Both the position numbers and the translations under genes were made by a program. This document shows, in pieces, positions 17,805 through 26,608 of a DNA stretch of 64,000 nucleotides (its first letter is position 1; every line of letters starts with the position of its first letter). The stretch comes from CAZKBP01 sp964551015 (GTDB lineage Bacteria; Bacteroidota; Bacteroidia; Cytophagales; Microscillaceae). A model generated the notes under the pieces. The model was not told the DNA's origin. It did no database searches and worked only from the letters and a program-made list of their open reading frames with translations. Location: contig CAZKBP010000005.1 of assembly GCA_964551015.1 (NCBI GenBank), forward strand, positions 124,001-188,000, written 5' to 3'.

Positions 17805-18371
17805 ATGAATGAACACAAAGTGTCAGAAAAGCACTGGCAAGACCAAGACCTATTGGAAAAATTCAAGCAGGCTGATTCTCAAAATTATGCGTTTAACCTA
17901 CTGGTACGAAAATACCAGGAGAAGGTTTATTGGCACGTACGCAAAATGGTCATTGACCACGAAGATGCCAATGACCTGACACAGGATATTTTCATAAAAA
18001 TTTGGAAAAACTTAGCTAACTTTCAAGGAAACTCTCAGCTTTATACCTGGATGTACAGAATCGCTACCAATGAATGCTTGAGTTTCTTGAACAAAAAGCG
18101 TAAAAAATATCTGATTCCTCTAGTAGATGTGAATAAAGAACTGAGCCGAAAGTTGGATACTAGCGAATATATCTCAGGCGATGAAATCCAGATTAAATTG
18201 CAAAAGGCATTGCTCAAATTACCCGATAAACAGCGCTTAGTCTTCAATATGAAGTATTTTGACGACATGAAATACGAAGAAATCTCCGAAGTACTCGGAA
18301 CCAGTGTGGGTGCTCTGAAAGCCTCCTATCACTTGGCCGTCAAGAAAATCGAGGCTTATCTCAACCAATAG
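17805..18371 (+). CDS. ECF-type RNA polymerase sigma factor
   Basis: 188 residues. Region 2 is clear: FNLLVRKYQEKVYWHVRKM, DHEDANDLTQDIFIKIWKNL and FQGNSQLYTWMYRIATNECL; region 4 is LLKLPDKQRLVFNMKYFDDM with the helix-turn-helix YEEISEVLGTSVGALKASYH. Length and the lack of region 3 fit the ECF (RpoE-like) group common in Bacteroidota. It is followed 57 bases later by a membrane protein in the anti-sigma position and then by a Spy-like exported protein, so the three probably form an envelope-stress unit. Confidence 0.92.
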   Translation: MNEHKVSEKHWQDQDLLEKFKQADSQNYAFNLLVRKYQEKVYWHVRKMVIDHEDANDLTQDIFIKIWKNLANFQGNSQLYTWMYRIATNECLSFLNKKRKKYLIPLVDVNKELSRKLDTSEYISGDEIQIKLQKALLKLPDKQRLVFNMKYFDDMKYEEISEVLGTSVGALKASYHLAVKKIEAYLNQ

Positions 18372-18428
18372 AGAAACTTTTAACCGCAAAAAATATTTTA
18401 AAACTAAAAGTATGAGCACGCTTAATCC

Positions 18429-19505
18429 ATGAAGTCAAAAATCAACATAACAGATATTGCCAAAACCTCGGTATTCAGCGTGCCAGCACGTTACTTCGAG
18501 AGCCTCCCTGACCAGATACAAGCGCGTATTGAGGTAGGTGGGAATGGGCACTTGGCTTCTTTGGATAAAACTTCGGTCTTTCAACTTCCAGCCAGCTATT
18601 TCCGAGCCTTACCAGCGCAAATTCAACAACGCATTGGCCAAACCTTAGGACTCAGTCAGCAGGACTTGTACAAGCAGGATATTTTCCAAGTGCCTATGCA
18701 TTATTGGGAGGAATTACCCAAACAAATTCAGACACGAATCCAAGCCGAAAATCTAGGCAATTTAGAAAAACTCGCTCAAAAAGAGCCTTTCAAAACGCCA
18801 GATGGCTTTTTTCAGCATTTGGAAAAAAATATACAAACGCGTATTCAGGCATCTCAAGCGCAAAAATTAGAGGAGATACCTCGCACCTCGGTCTGGAAGA
18901 CCCCAGAAGATTACTTTGAAAAACTACCCAACTATATTCAGCAAAAAGTAAGTAAAACCAAGCCCACCCCGCTGTGGTGGACGCTTAACCGTTGGGCGAC
19001 CGTGGGTGTGAGTTTGGCTGGCATCGTACTGCTGTTTTGGTGGGGAGCGAGCTACTGGGAAGAATCCAAGCCCAATGATACGATAATTGCCAAAGAAAAT
19101 TTGGACAAATCTAGGGAGAAGAAACTATCCAAGGAAACAAGTCCCGCTCTAGCACAACCTAAATTCGAGCAATCGGGTAAGCTGACCAAAGAATCGGAGA
19201 GCGCACTCGCTAGACAAACATCTGTGAAACTACTGCAAGAAGAAAGTGCTTATCTGGCTGTCAATCAAACCCTCGAAGAGCTACCCAAGGAGGCAATCGT
19301 AGATTATTTGGAGCAATCACCCGTGAGCGAGGAAGAAATCGTGGAAGCATTGATTGAACAGGAGCAAGCAGCGGGTGGCGATCTTCTCGTGGACTTGCTG
19401 GCACAAGCCGAAGAAGCCCGTTTGTACGAACAGCTGGAAGAAGAAGACATGGAAACGCTGGACATACTCCTCAAGTCCCCTGACCAAAAGCTAGAAAAAC
19501 AATGA
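18429..19505 (+). CDS. Putative anti-sigma factor with five 35-residue repeats
   Basis: 358 residues. The cytoplasmic N-terminus has five tandem repeats with the pattern K-T-S-V-F-x-x-P-x-x-Y-F-x-x-L-P-x-x-I-Q-x-R-I; the key aromatic falls at residues 16, 51, 86, 121 and 156, an exact 35-residue period. One membrane helix follows (about 190-207, VGVSLAGIVLLFWWGASY). The rest (about 210-358) would be periplasmic and is very rich in Glu and Gln. Its place right after an ECF sigma gene and the single helix suggest an anti-sigma factor, but the classic zinc-binding anti-sigma motif is not visible. A single copy of such a motif is common in Bacteroidota proteins of this position; five is unusual. 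Confidence 0.75.
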   Translation: MKSKINITDIAKTSVFSVPARYFESLPDQIQARIEVGGNGHLASLDKTSVFQLPASYFRALPAQIQQRIGQTLGLSQQDLYKQDIFQVPMHYWEELPKQIQTRIQAENLGNLEKLAQKEPFKTPDGFFQHLEKNIQTRIQASQAQKLEEIPRTSVWKTPEDYFEKLPNYIQQKVSKTKPTPLWWTLNRWATVGVSLAGIVLLFWWGASYWEESKPNDTIIAKENLDKSREKKLSKETSPALAQPKFEQSGKLTKESESALARQTSVKLLQEESAYLAVNQTLEELPKEAIVDYLEQSPVSEEEIVEALIEQEQAAGGDLLVDLLAQAEEARLYEQLEEEDMETLDILLKSPDQKLEKQ

Positions 19506-19550
19506 TAAAATGGTACGGACTGATGTAGAGAAGCCACAAGCACAAATTAT

Positions 19551-20024
19551 ATGAAGTATTTAGGAAAAATCATGAAAATAAAATTGTTGATGATCTTGGT
19601 CTTGTTGCTAGGAAGCCTGAGCTACGCTTGGGCACAAAGACCCATTGAGCGTTTCAAGAACCTAAAAGAGAAGAGAGAAGAGATTGAAAAAGCTAAAAAA
19701 GAGTTTATCACCGCTCGTATCAACCTGAGCGAAGAACAAGAGGCAGACTTTTGGCCGATCTATGATGATTATATCCAGCAGAAAATTCGCCTCAAAACAC
19801 AGACAAATCGCTTCAAGCGTCAGAATTTTAGCATGGCCGCCACCGATGAACAACTCGAGGAGGCTGTGGATCAAATGTTTACCTTTCGGGAGGAAGAACT
19901 CAAGCTGGACAAAGAAATGAAAGAAAAGCTACTCGGGGTGATTAATATTCGGCAACTAGCCGAACTCTATCGCTCCGAGCAAGAATTCGTAGCCATGCTC
20001 GTGAAGATTTTGAGGGAAAAGTAA
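19551..20024 (+). CDS. Exported Spy/CpxP-like protein
   Basis: 157 residues with a signal peptide ending near SYAWAQ; ATG 19551 or 19572 are both possible starts. The mature protein is almost all helix and strongly charged: INLSEEQEADFWPIYDDY is the segment typical of Bacteroidota proteins of the Spy/CpxP/heavy-metal-sensor type, with TDEQLEEAVDQMFTFREEEL following. Such periplasmic proteins sense or chaperone misfolded envelope proteins. It closes the sigma operon, 45 bases after the repeat protein, and is convergent with the phosphatase gene. Confidence 0.75.
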   Translation: MKYLGKIMKIKLLMILVLLLGSLSYAWAQRPIERFKNLKEKREEIEKAKKEFITARINLSEEQEADFWPIYDDYIQQKIRLKTQTNRFKRQNFSMAATDEQLEEAVDQMFTFREEELKLDKEMKEKLLGVINIRQLAELYRSEQEFVAMLVKILREK

Positions 20025-20026
20025 AA

Positions 20027-20767
20027 TTACTGTCTCGGCATATCTACATTTTCCAGCGTTCTCAGCTCCATGGTATCCAGATTAAGGGCGCAGAGCTTGC
20101 CCAAGCGGGTATGGTCTAATAGCTTGCGTTTGCGACGATATACACAGCCATTGTCTAGAGGAATCACGGTAGCTTGTGCTTGTATCTGGGCCTGGATATC
20201 TTCTAAATAATGAGGACAGTGCCCGTGCACGATGCGTCGTCCGTTGAGCTTGGCTTCATCCACTTCAAAATCACGAATCCAGAGCATCGCCTTGTATTCA
20301 CCAAAAGGATCATCTAGCTTAAAGTCAAAGCCCGCGTGTACTAAGTAAAAATCTCCCGAGATCAAGTAATGAGGCAAATTCCGCATAAAATCAAGGTAAT
20401 GAGGGTGGATTTCGCCCATTTGATCGGTCATCCCGTAGCATTTTTGTAAGCGTAGCAAACCCTTGAGCAGCCTTAGCTCATACTCATCGTAAGCCTCCAC
20501 GAGCATATCTTCATGGTTGCCTTTTAAAGGAAAAACCTGAAAATCTCTTGCTTGAAGCTCCAAAATATAATCAATCACTGCCCCACTGTCTGGTCCGCGA
20601 TCGATATAATCTCCCAGCAAAAAAAGCTGATCTTCGGCTTGCAGTTGAATTTCATTTTCCACTAATTTTTGAAAAGTTTGACTACAACCGTGAATATCAG
20701 GAATAACCCAACGCCTACCCGAAGTAGGTAAAGGTATTTCTTGGTAAATGGGAGGGATATTTTCCAT
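20027..20767 (-). CDS. Metallophosphoesterase (Ser/Thr phosphatase or Ap4A hydrolase type)
   Basis: 246 residues. The metallophosphoesterase motifs are all present: IPDIHGC (usual GDxHG with P for G) near residue 22, LGDYIDRGPDSG near 51, KGNHEDM near 80, and two later histidines in LVHAGFD and VHGHCPH. The length and motif spacing fit the PrpE/PP1-like bacterial group, which removes phosphate from proteins or cleaves dinucleoside tetraphosphates. No signal peptide. It starts three bases after the umuD stop, so it is probably made from the same message. Confidence 0.9.
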   Translation of the reverse strand: MENIPPIYQEIPLPTSGRRWVIPDIHGCSQTFQKLVENEIQLQAEDQLFLLGDYIDRGPDSGAVIDYILELQARDFQVFPLKGNHEDMLVEAYDEYELRLLKGLLRLQKCYGMTDQMGEIHPHYLDFMRNLPHYLISGDFYLVHAGFDFKLDDPFGEYKAMLWIRDFEVDEAKLNGRRIVHGHCPHYLEDIQAQIQAQATVIPLDNGCVYRRKRKLLDHTRLGKLCALNLDTMELRTLENVDMPRQ

Positions 20768-20770
20768 TTT

Positions 20771-21199
20771 TTAGAATCTTGATGCAGGATGAATGACATA
20801 CGTGACCACACCCCACACGAGGAATTGTTGACTTTCTTCTACCTGAATGGGTTCATATTTTTCGTTCTCAGGCTGTAGCAGAATCTGCTTGTTTTCGAGT
20901 AGCAAGCGTTTTACTGTAAATTCACCATCCAAAACAGCAATGATAATATCTCGGTCTTGGGCTTCCAGCGAACGGTCTACGATCAAGGTGTCTCCGTGAT
21001 GAATACCCGCTCCCAGCATAGAATCTCCCTCTACCCTGACGAAAAAAGTAGCCGAAGGATGTTTGACCAATTCTTTGTTTAGATCAATGGCCGCATCCAT
21101 ATAATTCTCAGCAGGAGAGGGGAAGCCGGCCGAAATAGGGCTGGGCCCCTGTGGAAAAGAAAAACGAGCAGGGCTAAGGGTAAAGGACTGGATTTTCAT
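20771..21199 (-). CDS. umuD: UmuD-like self-cleaving SOS protein
   Basis: 142 residues from ATG 21199; a longer open frame to 21292 reaches back into the terminator of the preceding gene and is unlikely to be translated. It follows E. coli UmuD closely: GFPSPAENYM at 25-34 after an Ala24-Gly25 bond in the cleavage position, HPSATFFVRVEGDSM with catalytic Ser60, and GEFTVKRL with Lys97, the same numbers as in E. coli. UmuD normally pairs with the lesion-bypass polymerase UmuC. No umuC is adjacent here; instead a phosphatase gene follows three bases downstream. No SOS box was recognised. Confidence 0.93.
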   Translation of the reverse strand: MKIQSFTLSPARFSFPQGPSPISAGFPSPAENYMDAAIDLNKELVKHPSATFFVRVEGDSMLGAGIHHGDTLIVDRSLEAQDRDIIIAVLDGEFTVKRLLLENKQILLQPENEKYEPIQVEESQQFLVWGVVTYVIHPASRF

Positions 21200-21276
21200 G
21201 GATAAAATAATAGAAAAATGGTAAATCGTTCCTAATTCAAAACGAAGTAAAGTGCCTTTCCGTTTGTAGACCTTAG

Positions 21277-21313
21277 CATAAAAAGAACCCACCCCTTTTC
21301 AGGAGCAGGTTCT
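21277..21313 (-). terminator. Terminator after the malectin-repeat protein gene
   Basis: On the minus strand a 12-pair stem (AGAACCTGCTCC with GGGGTGGGTTCT, three G-U pairs) closes a six-base loop and is followed by TTTTTATG. It lies directly after the stop at 21337 and upstream of umuD. Confidence 0.7.
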
Positions 21314-21336
21314 GTGATATAAGCAATGAAGAGGAA

Positions 21337-24300
21337 TTAACGCTTGATTACTTTGATCGTATGGCTTTGACTACCATTGTAGAGGCGCAACACGTAAATG
21401 CCAGATTTTAGTTGGGCATTTTTCTGGTTCAAGAAATCTTGTAATTCTTCTTGGTTGCCTTGTGCCTCCAATACCAGATTACGGTAGCTATCATAAAGCT
21501 CGAGTTTCACTGCTCCTTCTTGCATCCAAGCAGCTTGGCTACGGATTTCTAGTTTCTGATCAAAAGGATTGGGGAAAATCTCAATCTTGGCTTCCTCTGC
21601 TTCCAGGCTTTTTGGCAGAGTTTCCATTTCGGTAGTACTAGCCGTAGCACGAGATTGAGAGGGAGCCGGATCAAAAATTTTGACATTGCTCACGTAGTAC
21701 ACATTATCGTTGTAGTCATAATTTGTAAACTGAGAACCTAAATAATCATTAGCAATCAAATAAGCATTGGGTACTTTATTCCCTTCAGAGTCAATGACTT
21801 CCCACACCCGCACTCCGATATAACCGATCTGGTTAGGGAACGTGCCAGTAGGATAATTTAGGTTAAAATTGGTGCAATCTCCCCCAATAGTTAGCGTAAA
21901 AGGTTTGCCAGGAACGATATTCGCCTCGACTGGTGCCCCAAAAATGCCATTAGAAGCATTTTGGTTGCTGCGGGGCAACAAAGTCTGGGTATCTATTCCG
22001 ATCGAGGTAGCAGCCGCGATCCCTCCTTTTTGTCTATAAGGATTATCAGCCTCATAGCGGATGGTAGCTCCTGTATTACAGCACCCTTGGTAAGAGGCCA
22101 AATGACGGATATACACCGCTTGATTAGGATTGGCTGCTTCAAAGAGCTTGGCTCTTACTTCATTGCCAGTCAAAGTAGAGTCTGAGCCGTGTTTACGCAA
22201 TCCAAAACCAGTCTTCGTTTGGAAGCCAAAAGCATCAATGATTTCTTGGGCAGTTGGTTCTCGATGTGCTTCACCAAATCGCTGCCATAGGCCGTGTAGC
22301 TTAGCTACGGCCACGGGTTGGTCTGTATCATTGCTATGAATTTCCAAGGTTCCGTGCAGTACTTTGACAAAATCATCACGGGCGTCTGGTACATCCATAG
22401 CGATAAACTCGATCAAAAGATCTCGGCTCTGGTTCGGGGCGATGGTTAAAGGCAAGTTATTGCTTGCGTTATAATTTTGCCCATTCAAGCTATTGATCTT
22501 CCAATGGTTATTATTAGAAATTTTTAATTGGTCAATTACCAAGTCTGCTGTTCCTGTATTTCGTAGACGCAACGTTACCAAATCGTGGTTGCCATTGTAG
22601 GCTCCCGTTCCATCAAAGCCATTCCAAGGATTCTGAATACGACTAAAAGTCAACTCATCCTGAGCAGGAAATTGGTCTAAGTTTTCAATGGCGAGCTTGG
22701 CATCCGAGCCTGCGGGTGGTGGCGGCGGCGGGGGCGGTACTACAGTATCAATCGGGTTGACCCAAACATAAGAGATTTTGGTATTGATTCCACCCTCGGG
22801 TTTCAGGGTTAATCGCCCGTCTTTGACTTCTACGATTCCCTCTGCCTCTTTGAAGCCGAACTGCTGCGCTTGCAAAGCATTGAAATTCATGATTTCCACA
22901 CCTTCGGCAAAGACAATGTGGTGGCTATCAAAGAAAAGATTATCTCCGGAAGCAATTTTAACCTCATAGAAACCATTGGGAAGGGCGATTTCCCAGTAGA
23001 TATTCGGAAGAGGCTTCTGCATGTGCATGTACGTATGGAGTTCTTTGGGTTCTACCTCACGCTCACGGGTGAAGCCTTCATTATTATAAGGGTTATTATT
23101 GGAGGGGTCAAGCCAGCCATAAGTAAGACTTTCGCCATCTTGGCTACCACGATTGCCAAAGCCTTGACCTGTATCGGCTAGATAGTCATCAGGAGTATTG
23201 GTATTGGGAGTTTGGAAATTGATCTGATATTTCCAAGCTGTGTTCGTAGGCGGAGGAGGTGGGGGCGGAGGAGTTCCCACGCTATCGACTGGATTGACCC
23301 AGATGTAAGAGATTTTGGTATTGATTCCGCCCTCGGGTTGTAGGGTTAATCGTCCGTCTTTGACTTCTACTCTTCCTTCGGCTTCTTTGAAACCGAACTG
23401 CTGTGCTTGTAAGGCATTGAAGTTCATGATTTCTACACCTTCGGCACGGATGATATGGTGGCTATCAAAGAAGAGATTATCTCCAGAGGCAATCTTGACA
23501 TCATAAAGACCATTGGGAAGGTCAATTTCCCAGTAGATATTTGGGAGAGGCTTCTGCATGTGCGCGTAAGTATGAAGCTCTCTGGGTTCTACCTCACGCT
23601 CGCGAGTGAAGCCTTCATTATTATAAGGACTATTATTGGAGGGATCAATCCAACCATAGGTAAGACTTTCGCCATCTTGGCTACCACGCTGGCCAAAGCC
23701 TTGCCCTGTATCAGCTAGATAGCCTTCGGGGGTATTGGTATTAGGTGTTTGGAAATTGATTTGATATTTCCAAGCGGTTCCACTCGGAGGGGGAGGTGGA
23801 GTTTCTTCTACAGGCTCGATGACCACAGAAACGATTTTAGCATTAATCCCTGCCGGGGCGTCTAGGGTTAGTTTACCATCCTGTACAGACACCGTGTTTG
23901 TACCTGTTACCAATTGCCCAGGTTCGGGGGTAAATAATGGCACAAGGACTATACCTTCGGCTCTCAGTTGATGCTCGCTGTCTACGTAGCGGTCTGGGTC
24001 ACCTACCGTGGCGGTTACCTCGTAAGAGCCATTGGGCAAAGCAATTTCCCAAGCACCTTTTTCAATACCATTGCTCATGTGCATCATGGTAGCATTCACT
24101 ACATCCTCAGCGTCAGGAATACGGTTTCTTCCTTGGTTGGTTAAGTTGAGTGGAATTTCAGGATTGGCAGCGGTTACCCATCCGTAGGAAAAGCCTTGTC
24201 CTTGATCTTGACTGGTACGTTGCGCGTAGCCTTGCCCAAAATCTTTCACCCATCCTGCTGGAGGCGTCGTAGCTTGATTGGAGAAATTTACACGTACAAT

Positions 24301-25209
24301 TTCATTTTCTTGGTTTTCATTTGGAATTTCTGGATTCAGGTCAAGTATCCTAAAATCATCAAAGCGTACGGTGTAAGGACTTCCGTTGCGATAGGTGGTC
24401 ATGAGGCCACCAAAAGAAAGTGTATTGCCTGCATCCAGTGTGAGGCCTTCTAGGATCGCAGCAGGTAGGGGAAGACTGCCCAAGAAAGCTTCGGTTTGCC
24501 CCGCAATACGGTAAAAAGCAGAGACGCGCTGTGCTCCATCTAAGTTGTCAATGACCAGGCGGAGATGAATATCCTTATTAGGAAAAGATAGCCCAGACAT
24601 GCTAATGAGAGAGGAGTCAAGGGAAAATCCTTTCTTCTCTACCCTTAGTTCAATCGTGCGGTCGTTGACAGCTACTAGTTTTACAAAATTATCCTCATCA
24701 GCCCCAAACCATAGACCAGCTTGGGCAAAGCCACCGCCCGTATTGATATTCAGGATAGTAGTTTCTAGACTGAATTTACGATTATCTACGGCTACTCCTA
24801 CCCCCAAGGTATTGACTTGTGTGTTGTTATTACTACTGTAAGGAGGCTTGGTGTAAGCAATTCCCTTCGCGGCTTCTATTTCCAAAACTCCTTGGTTAAC
24901 AAGGAGGCGAGATGCCTCATAACCACGGATCACCGGACAGGTGGGGGCACCATCTTCGGGCAAACGAGGAGCCGAATGAGATTGTACCATCGTGAAACCA
25001 GTAGGCACGCCAGACTGGTCTTGCAAACCAATCGCATTTCCATCAAAATCTAATTGATAAGGAAGGCTGACCATGGTTTCAGAGCAAGGCAAGGAGCTTA
25101 TGTCCTCGCAACCATCTACACATTGTGCTCGTAAAGCAGGCGGAGCCAGTGCAATGAGCCAGATCAAACTGCAGATCTGTGTTAGCTTTGTAAAATAATT
25201 CTTTTTCAT
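21337..25209 (-). CDS. Large secreted protein with malectin-like repeats and type IX sorting domain
   Basis: 1290 residues from ATG 25209 (GTG 25221 would add four). A signal peptide (about 1-29) is followed by a concanavalin-like region to about 290, then three malectin-like carbohydrate-binding units at about 300-465, 478-645 and 657-825. The last two are near copies with a 179-residue period, joined by proline runs. After about 835 comes an ASPM/DUF1573-like beta domain (VTLRLRNTGTADLVIDQLKI), a further ~200-residue module, and a C-terminal sorting domain (IFPNPFDQKLEI ... LKSGIYVLRLYNG ... IKVIKR). It should cross the outer membrane by the type IX system and bind sugars at the surface or outside the cell. 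No catalytic domain was recognised. Confidence 0.88.
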   Translation of the reverse strand: MKKNYFTKLTQICSLIWLIALAPPALRAQCVDGCEDISSLPCSETMVSLPYQLDFDGNAIGLQDQSGVPTGFTMVQSHSAPRLPEDGAPTCPVIRGYEASRLLVNQGVLEIEAAKGIAYTKPPYSSNNNTQVNTLGVGVAVDNRKFSLETTILNINTGGGFAQAGLWFGADEDNFVKLVAVNDRTIELRVEKKGFSLDSSLISMSGLSFPNKDIHLRLVIDNLDGAQRVSAFYRIAGQTEAFLGSLPLPAAILEGLTLDAGNTLSFGGLMTTYRNGSPYTVRFDDFRILDLNPEIPNENQENEIVRVNFSNQATTPPAGWVKDFGQGYAQRTSQDQGQGFSYGWVTAANPEIPLNLTNQGRNRIPDAEDVVNATMMHMSNGIEKGAWEIALPNGSYEVTATVGDPDRYVDSEHQLRAEGIVLVPLFTPEPGQLVTGTNTVSVQDGKLTLDAPAGINAKIVSVVIEPVEETPPPPPSGTAWKYQINFQTPNTNTPEGYLADTGQGFGQRGSQDGESLTYGWIDPSNNSPYNNEGFTREREVEPRELHTYAHMQKPLPNIYWEIDLPNGLYDVKIASGDNLFFDSHHIIRAEGVEIMNFNALQAQQFGFKEAEGRVEVKDGRLTLQPEGGINTKISYIWVNPVDSVGTPPPPPPPPTNTAWKYQINFQTPNTNTPDDYLADTGQGFGNRGSQDGESLTYGWLDPSNNNPYNNEGFTREREVEPKELHTYMHMQKPLPNIYWEIALPNGFYEVKIASGDNLFFDSHHIVFAEGVEIMNFNALQAQQFGFKEAEGIVEVKDGRLTLKPEGGINTKISYVWVNPIDTVVPPPPPPPPAGSDAKLAIENLDQFPAQDELTFSRIQNPWNGFDGTGAYNGNHDLVTLRLRNTGTADLVIDQLKISNNNHWKINSLNGQNYNASNNLPLTIAPNQSRDLLIEFIAMDVPDARDDFVKVLHGTLEIHSNDTDQPVAVAKLHGLWQRFGEAHREPTAQEIIDAFGFQTKTGFGLRKHGSDSTLTGNEVRAKLFEAANPNQAVYIRHLASYQGCCNTGATIRYEADNPYRQKGGIAAATSIGIDTQTLLPRSNQNASNGIFGAPVEANIVPGKPFTLTIGGDCTNFNLNYPTGTFPNQIGYIGVRVWEVIDSEGNKVPNAYLIANDYLGSQFTNYDYNDNVYYVSNVKIFDPAPSQSRATASTTEMETLPKSLEAEEAKIEIFPNPFDQKLEIRSQAAWMQEGAVKLELYDSYRNLVLEAQGNQEELQDFLNQKNAQLKSGIYVLRLYNGSQSHTIKVIKR
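22757..23762 (-). repeat. Two direct repeats of 537-base period inside the malectin protein gene
   Basis: The DNA from about 22757 recurs from about 23294 with high identity: the block AGAGATTTTGGTATTGATTC at 22771 recurs at 23308, exactly 537 bases (179 codons) later, and similarity continues for nearly the whole unit. This looks like a fairly recent in-frame duplication. Confidence 0.85.
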
Positions 25210-25846
25210 AGTTATTAGCACATATTAAAAATTAAAGAATCCAGTTTAAATCAGATTATTCTCTGGGCTTCTGTTCTCAGAAAACCTAAAAAAAGCACAA
25301 ATAGAACGGAGTCAAGTACTGTGATTCAAGTAAGTGGATGAGCTGTAAGATAGTTATACTCAATGCTAACACGAGAAACTAAGATCAAAGCTAAGGAGGA
25401 TGCAGGGAGATGAGGTGGTCTGGGTAAAGATAATAATTGTTTTTTAATTTCGCGGGAAGTCATTTCATAGACTAGTATTCCATACGAGTACGTGCTGGTT
25501 TTGTTATTTTGGAGTGAGCTTAAGTTGAACTTATGAATGTAATAAATCTTTTATGAATAAGACTTGTTCAAAATTTTCCGTATAAAAGTCTTACAAAAAA
25601 CGAAAATGCCAAGCCTGATATTTGATCAGGAGACAGTTTTATGAAAATAACCCACGAAGATATTTATAAATTTTGCATAAGAGATTAGATTATAACAAGT
25701 TTGACCGGGAAACCCCCGCCCAATCTTCTCCTTACTAAGGGATTTGGGCTATATTTGCGTTAGCTCGTTGCTAATTTGGGAAATTATTTCATTGTAGGTT
25801 TCCCCTAGAAAAATAAAGACATCTTGGCCAAATAAATCATACATCT
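25210..25846. other. Long intergenic region between divergent genes
   Basis: About 640 AT-rich bases between the malectin protein (minus) and the vWA gene (plus). No open frame or RNA gene was recognised. Partial promoter matches exist: TATATTTG at 25750-25757 (plus) and, on the minus strand, TAGCTTTG at 25393-25386, but neither has a well-spaced -33 TTG. Confidence 0.5.
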
Positions 25847-26518
25847 ATGCAAGGACTTAAGTATACCGTAGATATTGTCATGTGCATCGACTCTACGGGC
25901 AGCATGGCTCCCATCATCGAAAAAGTAAAAACGAACGCACTCGGCTTCTATGAAGACCTCATGGAAGTCATGCAAATGAAAGATAAATCTATTGATGTAT
26001 TAAGAGTGAAAGTCATTTCTTACCGAGATTATTACTACGATGAGGATGAATCCATGTACGAGTCAGAATTTTTTAGCCTTCCCCAAGAGAAGGACAAGTT
26101 CAAGGAATTCGTAGATCATATCGCGGCCGAAGGAGGTGGCTATGAACCCGAATGCGGCCTCGAGGCACTCGCTTTGGCCATTCATTCTAAATGGAATAAC
26201 TCAGGCGACAAAAAGCGACAAATCATCGTGGTTTGGACGGATGCCAGCACCCACCCTTTGGAAAAAGATGAGGGAAAAAAACCGAGCAACTATCCGACCC
26301 ACATGCCCGCTAATTTTGATGAATTGACCGACCTCTGGGATGGACAGTTTGTGAGCCGCTCCGCCAAAAGACTCATTATCTACTCTCCCGATGCATATGC
26401 CTGGACAGATATTGCCAATCACTGGGATAATACCATTCAATATCCTTCCAAAGCCGGAGAAGGACTAAACGAAGTAGATTACCAAACCATCTTAGATGCC
26501 ATCGCGAGTAGTGTATAA
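25847..26518 (+). CDS. vWA-domain protein
   Basis: 223 residues, almost entirely a von Willebrand factor A fold. VDIVMCIDSTGSMAPIIEKV near the N-terminus contains the D-x-S/T-G-S part of the metal-ion-dependent adhesion site, and IIVVWTDASTHP carries the later MIDAS aspartate. EGGGYEPECGLEALALAI supplies the middle metal ligand region. No signal peptide, so cytoplasmic. It precedes a PP2C-like phosphatase gene by 90 bases. vWA plus PP2C pairing recalls the TerY-P type phosphorylation modules, but the kinase partner of those is absent here. Confidence 0.88.
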   Translation: MQGLKYTVDIVMCIDSTGSMAPIIEKVKTNALGFYEDLMEVMQMKDKSIDVLRVKVISYRDYYYDEDESMYESEFFSLPQEKDKFKEFVDHIAAEGGGYEPECGLEALALAIHSKWNNSGDKKRQIIVVWTDASTHPLEKDEGKKPSNYPTHMPANFDELTDLWDGQFVSRSAKRLIIYSPDAYAWTDIANHWDNTIQYPSKAGEGLNEVDYQTILDAIASSV

Positions 26519-26608
26519 CAAGAATTGCTCATTACCGAATGGAAGTGTACAAAAATCTACCTAGAAGATAATTTGCAATGAGTAATCAGCAATTTGCAAC
26601 CTTGAGAC

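Noticed and set aside
17805..20024. Possible classic zinc anti-sigma protein in the sigma operon
   Set aside because: The His-x3-Cys-x2-Cys motif was looked for in the second gene and not found; it is called only by position and topology.
21200..21292. N-terminal extension of the UmuD frame by 31 residues
   Set aside because: The extension reaches into the terminator of the upstream gene, and E. coli UmuD numbering fits exactly from ATG 21199.
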